Below are positions 8,554 through 16,952 of a stretch of 64,000 nucleotides of DNA, piece by piece. The stretch comes from Barnesiella intestinihominis YIT 11860 (GTDB lineage: Bacteria > Bacteroidota > Bacteroidia > Bacteroidales > Barnesiellaceae): positions 62,001 to 126,000 of the forward strand of contig NZ_JH815205.1 in assembly GCF_000296465.1 (NCBI RefSeq), written 5' to 3'. The stretch's first letter is position 1. Each line of letters begins with the position of its first letter. A program made the position numbers and the translations under genes. The notes beneath the pieces are model-generated. The model ran no database searches and was not told where the DNA came from. It worked only from the letters and a program-made list of their open reading frames with translations.

Positions 8554-10572
8554 ATGTCACAACAAGAAGACGATTTGAGGGCATTGGCGAAAATCATGGA
8601 TTTTCTGCGTGCCGTGAGTATCATTTTAGTGGTCATGAACGTGTACTGGTTCTGCTACGAAGCCATCCGGCTGTGGGGCGTGAACATCGGCGTGGTGGAC
8701 AAAATCCTTCTGAACTTCGACCGCACGGCGGGGCTGTTCCATTCCATTCTCTACACGAAGCTGTTTTCCGTCCTTTTGCTTGCCTTGTCCTGTCTGGGTA
8801 CGAAGGGTGTCAAGGGTGAGAAAATCACTTGGGGGAGAATCTGGACAGCATTTGCCGTCGGGTTCGTGCTGTTTTTCCTGAACTGGTGGTTGCTGCCCCT
8901 GCCGCTGCCGCTTGAAGCGGTGACGGGACTGTATGTCCTTACCATTGGAACGGGCTATGTCTGCCTGTTGATGGGTGGTCTGTGGATGAGCCGCCTGTTG
9001 AAACACAATTTGATGGAGGATGTTTTCAACAACGAGAACGAGAGTTTCATGCAGGAAACGAGGCTTATCGAAAGCGAGTATTCGGTCAATCTGCCGACAC
9101 GTTTCTATTACAGGAAACGCTGGAACAACGGTTGGATCAATGTAGTTAATCCCTTCCGTGCGTCCATCGTGTTGGGTACGCCGGGCAGCGGCAAGTCCTA
9201 TGCCGTGGTAAACAATTTTATCAAGCAACAGATTGAAAAGGGCTTTAGTCAATACATCTACGATTTCAAGTATCCCGACCTATCTACTATTGCCTACAAC
9301 CATTTGCTGAACCACCCGGACGGCTACAAGGTAAAGCCGAAGTTCTATGTGATCAACTTCGACGACCCGCGACGCTCTCATCGGTGCAATCCCATTCACC
9401 CGGATTTTATGGAAGATATTACGGATGCCTATGAGAGTGCCTACACAATAATGCTCAACCTCAATAAAACGTGGGTGCAAAAGCAGGGCGACTTCTTCGT
9501 GGAGTCACCTATCATTCTGTTTGCCAGTATTATCTGGTATCTCAAAATCTATCAGAACGGGAAGTTTTGCACGTTTCCCCATGCTATCGAGTTTCTGAAC
9601 CGCCGTTACGAGGATATATTTCCGATACTGACCTCTTATCCGGAGCTGGAGAACTACCTTTCGCCGTTCATGGATGCGTGGCTTGGAGGGGCTGCGGAGC
9701 AGCTCATGGGTCAGATAGCGTCGGCAAAAATCCCGCTTTCGAGGATGATTTCACCGCAGCTCTACTGGGTGATGTCAGACAGCGAGTTTACGCTGGACAT
9801 CAACAATCCCGAAGAGCCGAAAATCCTCTGCGTGGGTAACAATCCCGACCGTCAGAATATCTACGGTGCGGCACTCGGTCTGTATAATTCCCGTATCGTG
9901 AAGCTCATCAACAAGAAGGGGATGCTGAAGTCATCGGTCATCATCGACGAGTTGCCCACAATATACTTCAAAGGGTTGGACAATCTTATAGCTACCGCCC
10001 GAAGCAACAAGGTTGCCGTGTGTCTGGGCTTTCAGGATTTCAGCCAGTTAGTGCGTGACTACGGGGACAAAGAGGCGAAAGTGGTGATGAACACTGTCGG
10101 CAATATTTTCTCCGGTCAGGTGGTGGGGGAAACAGCCAAGACGCTCTCCGAGCGGTTCGGTAAGGTGTTGCAGAAACGGCAGTCCATCTCCATCAACCGG
10201 CAGGATGTTTCCACCTCCATCAACACGCAGATGGACGCGCTCATTCCACCGAGTAAGATTTCCGGGCTTACGCAGGGAATGTTTGTCGGTTCTGTATCCG
10301 ACAACTTCAACGAGCGTATCGAGCAGAAGATTTTTCATTGCGAGATTGTGGTGGATGCCGAAAAGGTGAAACGGGAAGAAAGTGCCTACAAGAAAATTCC
10401 CGTCATTACAAACTTCACGGACGAGGACGGCAACGACCGCATGAAGGAAACGGTGCAGGCGAACTACCGGCGCATCAAGGAAGAGGTGAAGCAGATTGTG
10501 CAGGAGGAACTGGAGCGTATCAAAAACGATCCGGTGCTGTGTAAACTGCTACCAGATAATGAGACTGTCTAA
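8554..10572 (+). CDS. mobC: MobC, VirD4/TraG-type coupling protein
   Basis: 672 aa. Four hydrophobic segments fill the first about 150 residues. The ATPase domain carries Walker A LGTPGSGKSYAVV near residue 209 and Walker B SVIIDELPTI near 463. It is the type IV coupling protein that should link the relaxosome to the tra channel at the inner membrane. The last codons and stop (10566-10572) overlap the left end of the nested inverted-repeat element, so the natural C terminus may have been altered by that insertion. Confidence 0.9.
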   Translation: MSQQEDDLRALAKIMDFLRAVSIILVVMNVYWFCYEAIRLWGVNIGVVDKILLNFDRTAGLFHSILYTKLFSVLLLALSCLGTKGVKGEKITWGRIWTAFAVGFVLFFLNWWLLPLPLPLEAVTGLYVLTIGTGYVCLLMGGLWMSRLLKHNLMEDVFNNENESFMQETRLIESEYSVNLPTRFYYRKRWNNGWINVVNPFRASIVLGTPGSGKSYAVVNNFIKQQIEKGFSQYIYDFKYPDLSTIAYNHLLNHPDGYKVKPKFYVINFDDPRRSHRCNPIHPDFMEDITDAYESAYTIMLNLNKTWVQKQGDFFVESPIILFASIIWYLKIYQNGKFCTFPHAIEFLNRRYEDIFPILTSYPELENYLSPFMDAWLGGAAEQLMGQIASAKIPLSRMISPQLYWVMSDSEFTLDINNPEEPKILCVGNNPDRQNIYGAALGLYNSRIVKLINKKGMLKSSVIIDELPTIYFKGLDNLIATARSNKVAVCLGFQDFSQLVRDYGDKEAKVVMNTVGNIFSGQVVGETAKTLSERFGKVLQKRQSISINRQDVSTSINTQMDALIPPSKISGLTQGMFVGSVSDNFNERIEQKIFHCEIVVDAEKVKREESAYKKIPVITNFTDEDGNDRMKETVQANYRRIKEEVKQIVQEELERIKNDPVLCKLLPDNETV

Positions 10573-10698
10573 CAAGTCCCCAAAATTGAAAATTATCCCT
10601 ATCGAAGTTTGAAGTGACCCCCAAAAGTTGGATACAATTTTTTGGGGGGGCACTTCAGTTCTGACGGGTAAAATCGTAAAATTCGGACTTGTTAGACA
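10566..10698. mobile_element. Nested inverted-repeat element (MITE/IS remnant-like)
   Basis: Outer 14-bp perfect inverted repeats TGTCTAACAAGTCC (10566-10579) and its complement (10685-10698) enclose a second inverted repeat starting TGAAGTGACCCCCAAAA (10610) and ending TTTGGGGGGGCACTTCA (10657). The inner ends look like the termini of IS3-type elements. There is no coding capacity. It separates mobC from the cargo genes and may mark how the cargo arrived. No clear target duplication is visible. Confidence 0.55.
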
Positions 10699-10703
10699 AA
10701 TAC

Positions 10704-13700
10704 TTACGCGGTTTCAACCTCAGGTACTGAATCTATCGAATTGACAAATTTAACCAATTGCGGATCTGAATCTTTTTGTATGAGGTTTCGGAGACTCTTT
10801 TTCAATTCATAAGCATCATCCCCTGCTGTATTTATTAAATCCATATAAAAATCTTTGTTTTGCAGAATCAATGAACGGCATGCCCCATCGGAAATTACAG
10901 GTTTCACTATTTTATCAATAACGTCTCCAGCTTGACTTTTCAAATTACCATGCGATCTAAGCCATGTTTCGAAAAATTGAAACTTTATTGCATTGATAGT
11001 CTTTTTACCGATGCAGAAATCATTTCTTATATCGGTAACTGTCGATTTAATTTTTCGTTTATCCAATCTTTCAACTATATTCTTGAAACAATTAGGGAAA
11101 GGATTCAAACTTTGAGTTCCAGAAGCAATATCCATCAGAATCTTTTTGCCAAATTCAGTCAAGTTATCTGGCAAGGATTTGATTTTAGCCAGTAAATGTT
11201 TTATTGCGACAAACCAATAATATGATGTATGTGCTGTTCTTTGGGCGTATAATGTATCAACACTTATTTCAGACAACGCTTCGAACGCTATTTTATTGAT
11301 ATGATCGGTCAGGACATTGCTTATTTTAGTGGTCAAATCGTAAAAAGATGCGTCAGGAATTACATCTTTAATATTGTTCTTAGTGATATACTTATCCAAA
11401 TCGGTATTCCACTCTGCTAAATGCTCGATAAATACCTCATCCGTTACACCTATTCTGTTCTTAATATCTTCAAATTGGGGCAATATGTCTGAGAGCAATA
11501 ATTTATAGCCAAGTTTATGATTTACCATGTATTGTAGTGTTTCATTTAATAGCGGTATATTCCATCCCACACTATTTACTAATAAGTCTCCATGATCCAC
11601 ATAATAGTCCATGAGTTCTGCAACATATTTTATATCTCCACCCTCTATTAAGGAAACGGAATGACCATGTGCCAATTGCATGGCGACTAAATCGTAATAT
11701 CCAGACTCTTTAATGTTTCGGCCATCAGTTTCTAATTCAGAATGCAACTGATTTATGTAGGTTGAATCTAACGTTACAGGTAAAGGTCTTTCTTCGTCAG
11801 ATGCCAATAAACGATAGGTTGTAAATATAGCCCCTATATTATCTTTATTTACATTCTGTTCATCAATGCAATTCGTGATCGCTTGCAAAAGCGTTGGAAA
11901 CGTATAGGTAGAATTATCTTTTAACGTTTTTACAATATCTGCATGGTCGAAATTATCGGGTAGTAAGTTTGCCAAATAATTATCGAGCGCCTCCGAATTT
12001 GTTGCTACTTGATAATATTTATATGCTTTAGTTGTCGCGTTATCCCGATAGGCAGCATCTGTTGCATTTGCAGCTTGAATATAATCGATAAATGTATTTG
12101 GCTTGACTGTTTTTGCTTCAATCAATGACGTAAAATCGCACGCCAACTTATTTTGCGCAATAAACCTGTCTATTGCATCTAACGTTTTGAAATAGTCGCC
12201 GCCATTGAAGTCATTGAACCGAACTATCTTCTTATATAATTGAGCAATCACATGGTTTTGGCTTTCCGTGTCTAAATGCAACAGCAGTTCTTGGTATTCG
12301 ACAGGGAACACCTGCTTCTCTATGGATTCTTTTAATTTCAATTGTGCTATTCTTTGCCATACACGCAGAATAACATCGCTCTTTCGAGTTAATTTATGCA
12401 AACAATGTATAATCTTATCGATAAGCGCATTGTCCATACATTGTATAACTTCTTCTAATACAGTGTCAAATTGTTTATTAGTCTCTGCATATTGATTTAT
12501 GTCGTGGTCTTCTTCTCCGTTGATGCAGCCTTCAATATATTTTTTCAATGGAATTTGTCGAGCATCTTCAACATCGACACCATATACCAAAGCTGCAATT
12601 TCGCGTTGTGTTTGCAGATCATTGTTAATTATTGTTTGAATGCCATTCAGATAGTCGCCGGACAATATTTGTTCTACTGGATTTGCCAGAATATCCGTCT
12701 TCTTCAAACAGAACAATGCTATGTTTATCATCAAAATTTCGTTACACCACTCTTGTTTAAGAGCGACCATCTCATTGATATATGATATAATTTCCCTAAC
12801 ATTGGCATTAGGATTTACCAATCTGAATATCCGATTTATAGTTTCTTTCGCTTCATTTTCTGTTTCTCCAAATGCTTCAACAAACAGTTTGTTGAATATA
12901 CTTCGATAGTCGGTAATAACAGGAGGAGCAACACGATAAACAATAGGGAAAGTTTTATTGATAAAATACTTGGTCAGTTGTTTCGTTTGTTCGTCGGTCT
13001 CATCTCCGAATGCACAAGCTAAATGTGTTTCATCGAAAGGAATAACAGCCCAAACATTTTCAAAACCGCTATCGGCGAAGAACGTATGGATAGAAGACCA
13101 TAATTCTTTTACTTTTTCAGCGGGGAGACGATCCATGTTGTCAAAAACAAGGACTAATTTACGTTGTCCTTTTTCCTTGATAAAATCAGAAATGTCTTGC
13201 ATCCATGTTTTGAACTCGTAAACCGTTGGTTCGTCTTCGCTCAAAGTCTCATAGCAAACGTCCTTTTCGACTTTATCTTGATAAATAGCTAACATATAAC
13301 TCCATCCATATTTATGATCTTTGCTATATGCCCATTTCCAAACGCACAATGCAATAAGAACTGGCAGTGCAGCTATGATAATAGACAATAAAGAAAACCA
13401 CCATGTTGTGGGTGTAGGTTTTACTGCATACGCAATAAATGTAAATATCGGAGTTAAAACTGCAACCAAAAATGCCGCAACCATACCATTACTGATAAGG
13501 GGATATTTTTCGGTTACGGTCTCCGTTTTACGGGCTAATAAATATTTCAGCTTTTCAGACCATGATACGGTTTTCGTACCTCCACCTTTGACTTTTATTG
13601 TTGCATTTCCAGATAGGATACCATCATCAATAAGTTTGCTTGTAAGCAATTCCAATATAGAGCGGCGTTGCAAGTCCTCTTGATGTCCCCATGCGTCATA

Positions 13701-13958
13701 CTCAAAAAAGTAATAGTCGTCTGATAATTCACGTTCCAACATTTTAACCACGTTGGATTTTCCAGATCCCCAAATACCTTCGATGCCGATAATTCGAGGT
13801 AAAGTACATTCCTCATCCAATGAATCATTCTGACAAAAATGGCGAGCAATAGTTTTTGCCAACCTTTCTTGCGAACCTCCATCGAATTTGTCAATACCAC
13901 ACGGTTTATTTTGGATAAACCGCGGATATTGCTGTTTGGATTGTAGTTTTGTTTCCAT
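10704..13958 (-). CDS. KAP-family P-loop NTPase, large (possible defence gene)
   Basis: 1084 aa. Walker A GIEGIWGSGKS is at residues 58-68 and Walker B LVLVFDNMDRL at 268-278. Between them lie two transmembrane helices (about 157-179 and 187-210). Membrane helices inserted between the two Walker motifs are the hallmark of the KAP family. The C-terminal 600 residues are helical and unrecognised. The gene is clearly more AT-rich than the ICE backbone, so it is transferred cargo. KAP ATPases occur in several mobile-element and anti-phage contexts, but no function can be read from this sequence alone. It shares direction with the DUF4143 gene upstream (16-nt gap), so the two are probably cotranscribed. 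Confidence 0.8.
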   Translation of the reverse strand: METKLQSKQQYPRFIQNKPCGIDKFDGGSQERLAKTIARHFCQNDSLDEECTLPRIIGIEGIWGSGKSNVVKMLERELSDDYYFFEYDAWGHQEDLQRRSILELLTSKLIDDGILSGNATIKVKGGGTKTVSWSEKLKYLLARKTETVTEKYPLISNGMVAAFLVAVLTPIFTFIAYAVKPTPTTWWFSLLSIIIAALPVLIALCVWKWAYSKDHKYGWSYMLAIYQDKVEKDVCYETLSEDEPTVYEFKTWMQDISDFIKEKGQRKLVLVFDNMDRLPAEKVKELWSSIHTFFADSGFENVWAVIPFDETHLACAFGDETDEQTKQLTKYFINKTFPIVYRVAPPVITDYRSIFNKLFVEAFGETENEAKETINRIFRLVNPNANVREIISYINEMVALKQEWCNEILMINIALFCLKKTDILANPVEQILSGDYLNGIQTIINNDLQTQREIAALVYGVDVEDARQIPLKKYIEGCINGEEDHDINQYAETNKQFDTVLEEVIQCMDNALIDKIIHCLHKLTRKSDVILRVWQRIAQLKLKESIEKQVFPVEYQELLLHLDTESQNHVIAQLYKKIVRFNDFNGGDYFKTLDAIDRFIAQNKLACDFTSLIEAKTVKPNTFIDYIQAANATDAAYRDNATTKAYKYYQVATNSEALDNYLANLLPDNFDHADIVKTLKDNSTYTFPTLLQAITNCIDEQNVNKDNIGAIFTTYRLLASDEERPLPVTLDSTYINQLHSELETDGRNIKESGYYDLVAMQLAHGHSVSLIEGGDIKYVAELMDYYVDHGDLLVNSVGWNIPLLNETLQYMVNHKLGYKLLLSDILPQFEDIKNRIGVTDEVFIEHLAEWNTDLDKYITKNNIKDVIPDASFYDLTTKISNVLTDHINKIAFEALSEISVDTLYAQRTAHTSYYWFVAIKHLLAKIKSLPDNLTEFGKKILMDIASGTQSLNPFPNCFKNIVERLDKRKIKSTVTDIRNDFCIGKKTINAIKFQFFETWLRSHGNLKSQAGDVIDKIVKPVISDGACRSLILQNKDFYMDLINTAGDDAYELKKSLRNLIQKDSDPQLVKFVNSIDSVPEVETA

Positions 13959-13974
13959 ATACGTAATTTATTGA

Positions 13975-15105
13975 TTATACGAACTCCAAATAATTCTCCC
14001 GATTTACCACATGAAACTCGGCATAGGGATAGGCTTCTTGGAAGGCTTTCGGTGCGGCCGGCATTTTATTTCCCCACTTGAACTCCAAGGCGGTAAGACT
14101 GTCGGCACTCTCCTCAATCAGGTCGATTTCCTGTTTGTCGTAGGTGCGCCAGAAATAGAACTCCCTGTGCAGTCCCTCATTGAAGTTCGCTTTGCGCCGC
14201 TCTCCGATGATGTAGTTCTCCCACAGCGCACCGACATCCTGCCGAATGGCCAGCGGTGAGAAAGCCCCGATAATGGCATTGCGAATGCCGTTGTCGTAGA
14301 AGTACCACTTGCCAGCTTTTGTAACCTCCTTGCGTAGGTTACGCGAATAAGCCCCCAGACGATAGATAACGAAGACCTTTTCCAATAGGTCGAGGTATTT
14401 TTCAACGGTCGTCTTGCTCATGCCGAGTTGTTTACCTAACTCTTCGTAAGAAACTTCGCTGCCCAACTGAAAAGCTATCAATCGCAGTAGATCGCGCATC
14501 TTGCTCGAATTTTTTAAGCCGTCAATTGCTAAGATATCTTTAAGCAGGTATGCACCGACAATATCACGTAGGTAGTCTGTTTTACGTTCATAGTTCTCCA
14601 TCATTACTACTTCGGGATAGGAACCGTAAATCAAGCGCGCTTCGAGGTTCTGGCGGGTTTCAAGTGCCGTTTCCGTCTGTGCGATTTCCCGTTGCGAGAA
14701 TGGTGTAAGGAGAAATTGCGTACTGCGGCCGACCAACGGTTCACCAGTCTTATTCAGCAAATCGAATGACGAAGAACCACTTGCCAAGACACTTATTCCC
14801 GGTATTTCATCAACTATCAACTTCAGAATACTACCGATTTGTGGTATGTTCTGTGCCTCATCAATAGCCAGCAAATCAATACCATCCAATAAATGCCGAT
14901 AATTGGCTATTGAGCGATTCTCCAATAGTGCTAATGTGTCGTAGTCTTCGCCGTTGAGCATCATCGTCCTACCTGAATAGTTGTCCACAATTTTACGCAT
15001 CATTACCGTTTTACCAACACGGCGAGCACCAAAAATCAGTACTGCTTTATTGGGCGCGATTCGTGCTGTAATCTTCTCTTGAAGTATTCTATTTACTGTT
15101 TCCAT
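13975..15105 (-). CDS. AAA ATPase with DUF4143 domain
   Basis: 376 aa. Walker A FGARRVGKTVMM is at residues 25-36 and Walker B LLAIDEAQ at about 78-85 (AAA_14). The C-terminal DUF4143 region has a winged-helix stretch (SYEELGKQLGMSKTTVEKYLDLLEK) and ends in a PD-(D/E)XK-like half (YDKQEIDLIEE...ALEFKWG). Members of this family are widespread and lack a settled role. It has its own promoter (TATCTTTG at 15131-15124) and direct-repeat operators. It heads the cargo operon with the KAP ATPase. Confidence 0.82.
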   Translation of the reverse strand: METVNRILQEKITARIAPNKAVLIFGARRVGKTVMMRKIVDNYSGRTMMLNGEDYDTLALLENRSIANYRHLLDGIDLLAIDEAQNIPQIGSILKLIVDEIPGISVLASGSSSFDLLNKTGEPLVGRSTQFLLTPFSQREIAQTETALETRQNLEARLIYGSYPEVVMMENYERKTDYLRDIVGAYLLKDILAIDGLKNSSKMRDLLRLIAFQLGSEVSYEELGKQLGMSKTTVEKYLDLLEKVFVIYRLGAYSRNLRKEVTKAGKWYFYDNGIRNAIIGAFSPLAIRQDVGALWENYIIGERRKANFNEGLHREFYFWRTYDKQEIDLIEESADSLTALEFKWGNKMPAAPKAFQEAYPYAEFHVVNRENYLEFV

Positions 15106-15123
15106 ACCTTATAAAATATAATG

Positions 15124-15195
15124 CAAAGATAATCATATTTTTTTAATTGGCGAATTTTACAAAAAAAACGGGCTATTAAATGGCGATTTTTACAA
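15124..15195 (-). promoter_or_regulatory. Promoter and direct-repeat operator of the DUF4143-KAP operon
   Basis: A -7 box TATCTTTG lies on the minus strand at 15131-15124, 18 nt before the ATG. Upstream are two near-identical 15-mers on the plus strand, TGGCGAATTTTACAA (15148-15162) and TGGCGATTTTTACAA (15181-15195), spaced 33 bp, about three helical turns. That arrangement suggests a bound regulator. The rest of the gap to 15358 is AT-rich with no gene. Confidence 0.5.
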
Positions 15196-15358
15196 CCACA
15201 ATCTTATGGAAGTTGTTTCATTGTTTTTAGTAATGATATATGTTCATACTATGATGACTCAATAATTTACCAGACATACGTTTCTGAAATTTGTCCTTAT
15301 AGGAATGAAAAACTCACATATATTGTGCTAATTAATATATAATTAAATGAAAATAAAA

Positions 15359-15383
15359 AGACAGGATACGAGTATTCCTGTCT
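15359..15383 (-). terminator. Terminator downstream of rteC
   Basis: The minus strand reads AGACAGGA, a short loop, then TCCTGTCT followed by TTTTTATTTT. It lies 24 nt past the rteC stop. Confidence 0.75.
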
Positions 15384-15406
15384 TCTCATATGTAATGGAT
15401 ATTTTT

Positions 15407-16012
15407 TTATTTTCTCATCCGCTCCAACTCCTCATCACGCAACATTCTCTCGTTCAGTTTTTCCTGCATCCTGTCAATGAAATAGGTGCGGCTTTCGTTC
15501 TTCCGGCGTTTGATATCAGTGTAGAAGCGGTAGCAGTCTTTAGAATCAACCCCGAATATCTTATAGAGAAGTGGGGCGAGCTGTTTGAGCGGCATATTGC
15601 CGTTGTTGATGCAGCCCATCACGTCTATGCCGTAGATAAGTTCCACGAGGTCGATGGCATTGCCCGTCCATTGAAGAAGGCTGGCGGTGGTTTCTGTTGC
15701 GTTGTTGGCGGATATTAGTGGTGGCACTTGGGGCGTGGCAAGGAATTTCTGCATCTTTCTTACGAAAGACAGAGCCTTGCTGACGTAGGCGGCAATCTCT
15801 CTTTTTTCTTCTGACAGATTACGTACGGGATGGTGCTGCAACTCGATTTCGATGTAGGCAAGCGCGATGACGGTAAGGTTCATGTCCATGCCGCCGTTGC
15901 ACAGTTCGATCACTTGGGTGGCGAAAGCCGTGTATGCCGTTTCCATATTGCAGTCGCCGGCTTCGTTTATCAGGCGGAAAAAGTCGGTTTCCGCCAGCAA
16001 GAAATAATTCAT
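15407..16012 (-). CDS. rteC: RteC, activator of the excision operon
   Basis: 201 aa from the ATG at 16012 (MNYFLLAETDFFRLINEAG). It matches the RteC protein of CTnDOT-type elements. RteC has a helix-turn-helix-like C-terminal half (PLKQLAPLLYKIFGVDSKDCYRFYTDIKRRK) and in CTnDOT binds DNA upstream of the excision genes to activate them. RteC itself is activated by RteB. It stands alone between two terminators, consistent with its own regulated promoter in 16013-16095. Confidence 0.88.
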   Translation of the reverse strand: MNYFLLAETDFFRLINEAGDCNMETAYTAFATQVIELCNGGMDMNLTVIALAYIEIELQHHPVRNLSEEKREIAAYVSKALSFVRKMQKFLATPQVPPLISANNATETTASLLQWTGNAIDLVELIYGIDVMGCINNGNMPLKQLAPLLYKIFGVDSKDCYRFYTDIKRRKNESRTYFIDRMQEKLNERMLRDEELERMRK

Positions 16013-16095
16013 GGTTCTGTCAATTTTGAAAATTACACTTTGTTTTCTGCGTGCGCACATGAATATAATTGGCAAAAAACGCGGCAGAAAATAAA

Positions 16096-16130
16096 AAATC
16101 CAACACTCAATTTTACAAAGTGCTGGATTT
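16096..16130 (-). terminator. Terminator between the RibD-like gene and rteC
   Basis: The stem AAATCCAGCACT/AGTGTTGGATTT on the minus strand is followed by TTTATTTT. It separates the upstream transcript from rteC. The stretch 16131-16250 shows nothing further. Confidence 0.7.
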
Positions 16131-16250
16131 CAGAGGTATAAAATTCAGTATTTTTTCACAAGGACAAATTATCTCCGACTTAAATTGTTTGTAATCGGAA
16201 CATTTATTCTATTCCTGAAAATAGAAATGTATGCTTGCCGCACATTTTGG

Positions 16251-16673
16251 CTATCTTGCTTTTTTATCAAGGATATAGATAATGCGACATACACCGTTGG
16301 GATAGCTTTTCAAAGAGGAAAGCGTCCAGTGTTGCTCTGGCAGAGCCGACTTAAAAAAATGTCGTCCGCTTCCGGATATGAAAGGAACGGTGTATAGTAT
16401 GATTTCATCCACAGCGTGCATCCGCAGCAGTCCGTTTATATAGTCTGCCGTGTCCGGTGTGGCTTCCGCGAGGTAACGGATGTTTGTGCAGTCTTTTCTC
16501 CATTCGTGCAGCATTGAAATGGAATAGTCCGGTGTCACACGGTAAAAGGCTTTCTTCCTGATTTCATCAAGACCGCAACGGTCAAGGCACAAATCCTGAT
16601 GTGCTTTATCATATAACTCTGAAGAAAGACATCCGTCCATCGTCAGTACGGCGAGAATCTGAACTTTACCCAT
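16251..16673 (-). CDS. RibD C-terminal/dihydrofolate-reductase-like protein
   Basis: 140 aa. The start (VQILAVLTMDGCLS) and the end (GVCRIIYILDKKAR) resemble the RibD_C/dihydrofolate-reductase-like fold, with IILYTVPFISGSGRHFF as the central strand-loop. It is shorter than full RibD and lacks a deaminase domain. It lies downstream of rteB in the same direction. Similar genes are seen beside rte genes in related elements, but no role in transfer or resistance is known to me. Confidence 0.65.
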   Translation of the reverse strand: MGKVQILAVLTMDGCLSSELYDKAHQDLCLDRCGLDEIRKKAFYRVTPDYSISMLHEWRKDCTNIRYLAEATPDTADYINGLLRMHAVDEIILYTVPFISGSGRHFFKSALPEQHWTLSSLKSYPNGVCRIIYILDKKAR

Positions 16674-16708
16674 AATCGTTTCCTTTCGTTAGGCAAGGGT
16701 AAAAAAGT

Positions 16709-16795
16709 AGCGTGCAATTCACACTACCTTCAAGCGATGGCTCTGGTAAAGCCTTTACGGAGAGTACGTGAATGCACGCTATGCGTAAGCATAGC
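16709..16795. repeat. Hairpins downstream of rteB
   Basis: The 280-bp gap between rteB and the RibD-like gene has no convincing gene. It holds an inverted repeat AGCGTGCAATTCAC (16709-16722) / GTGAATGCACGCT (16768-16780) and, abutting it, a hairpin GCTATGC-GTAA-GCATAGC (16778-16795). These could end the tetQ-rteA-rteB transcript or regulate the gene below. Confidence 0.55.
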
Positions 16796-16952
16796 ATAAG
16801 CATCACGCAATCGTCTCCGTAGTTCCAATTTACCAGATTTTCGCTTGAAACGCCTTGCGGTCTTATCCTATATGTTGGCGGCGAAAAGCTCCTGCCAATC
16901 GCCGTTTTTCTCAAATGTTATGCAAAGATAGCCAAATTCAGTGAATTACGGG

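Noticed and set aside
16666-16914. 82-codon minus-strand frame downstream of rteB
   Set aside because: It spans the hairpin cluster and shows no family features; more likely untranslated sequence.
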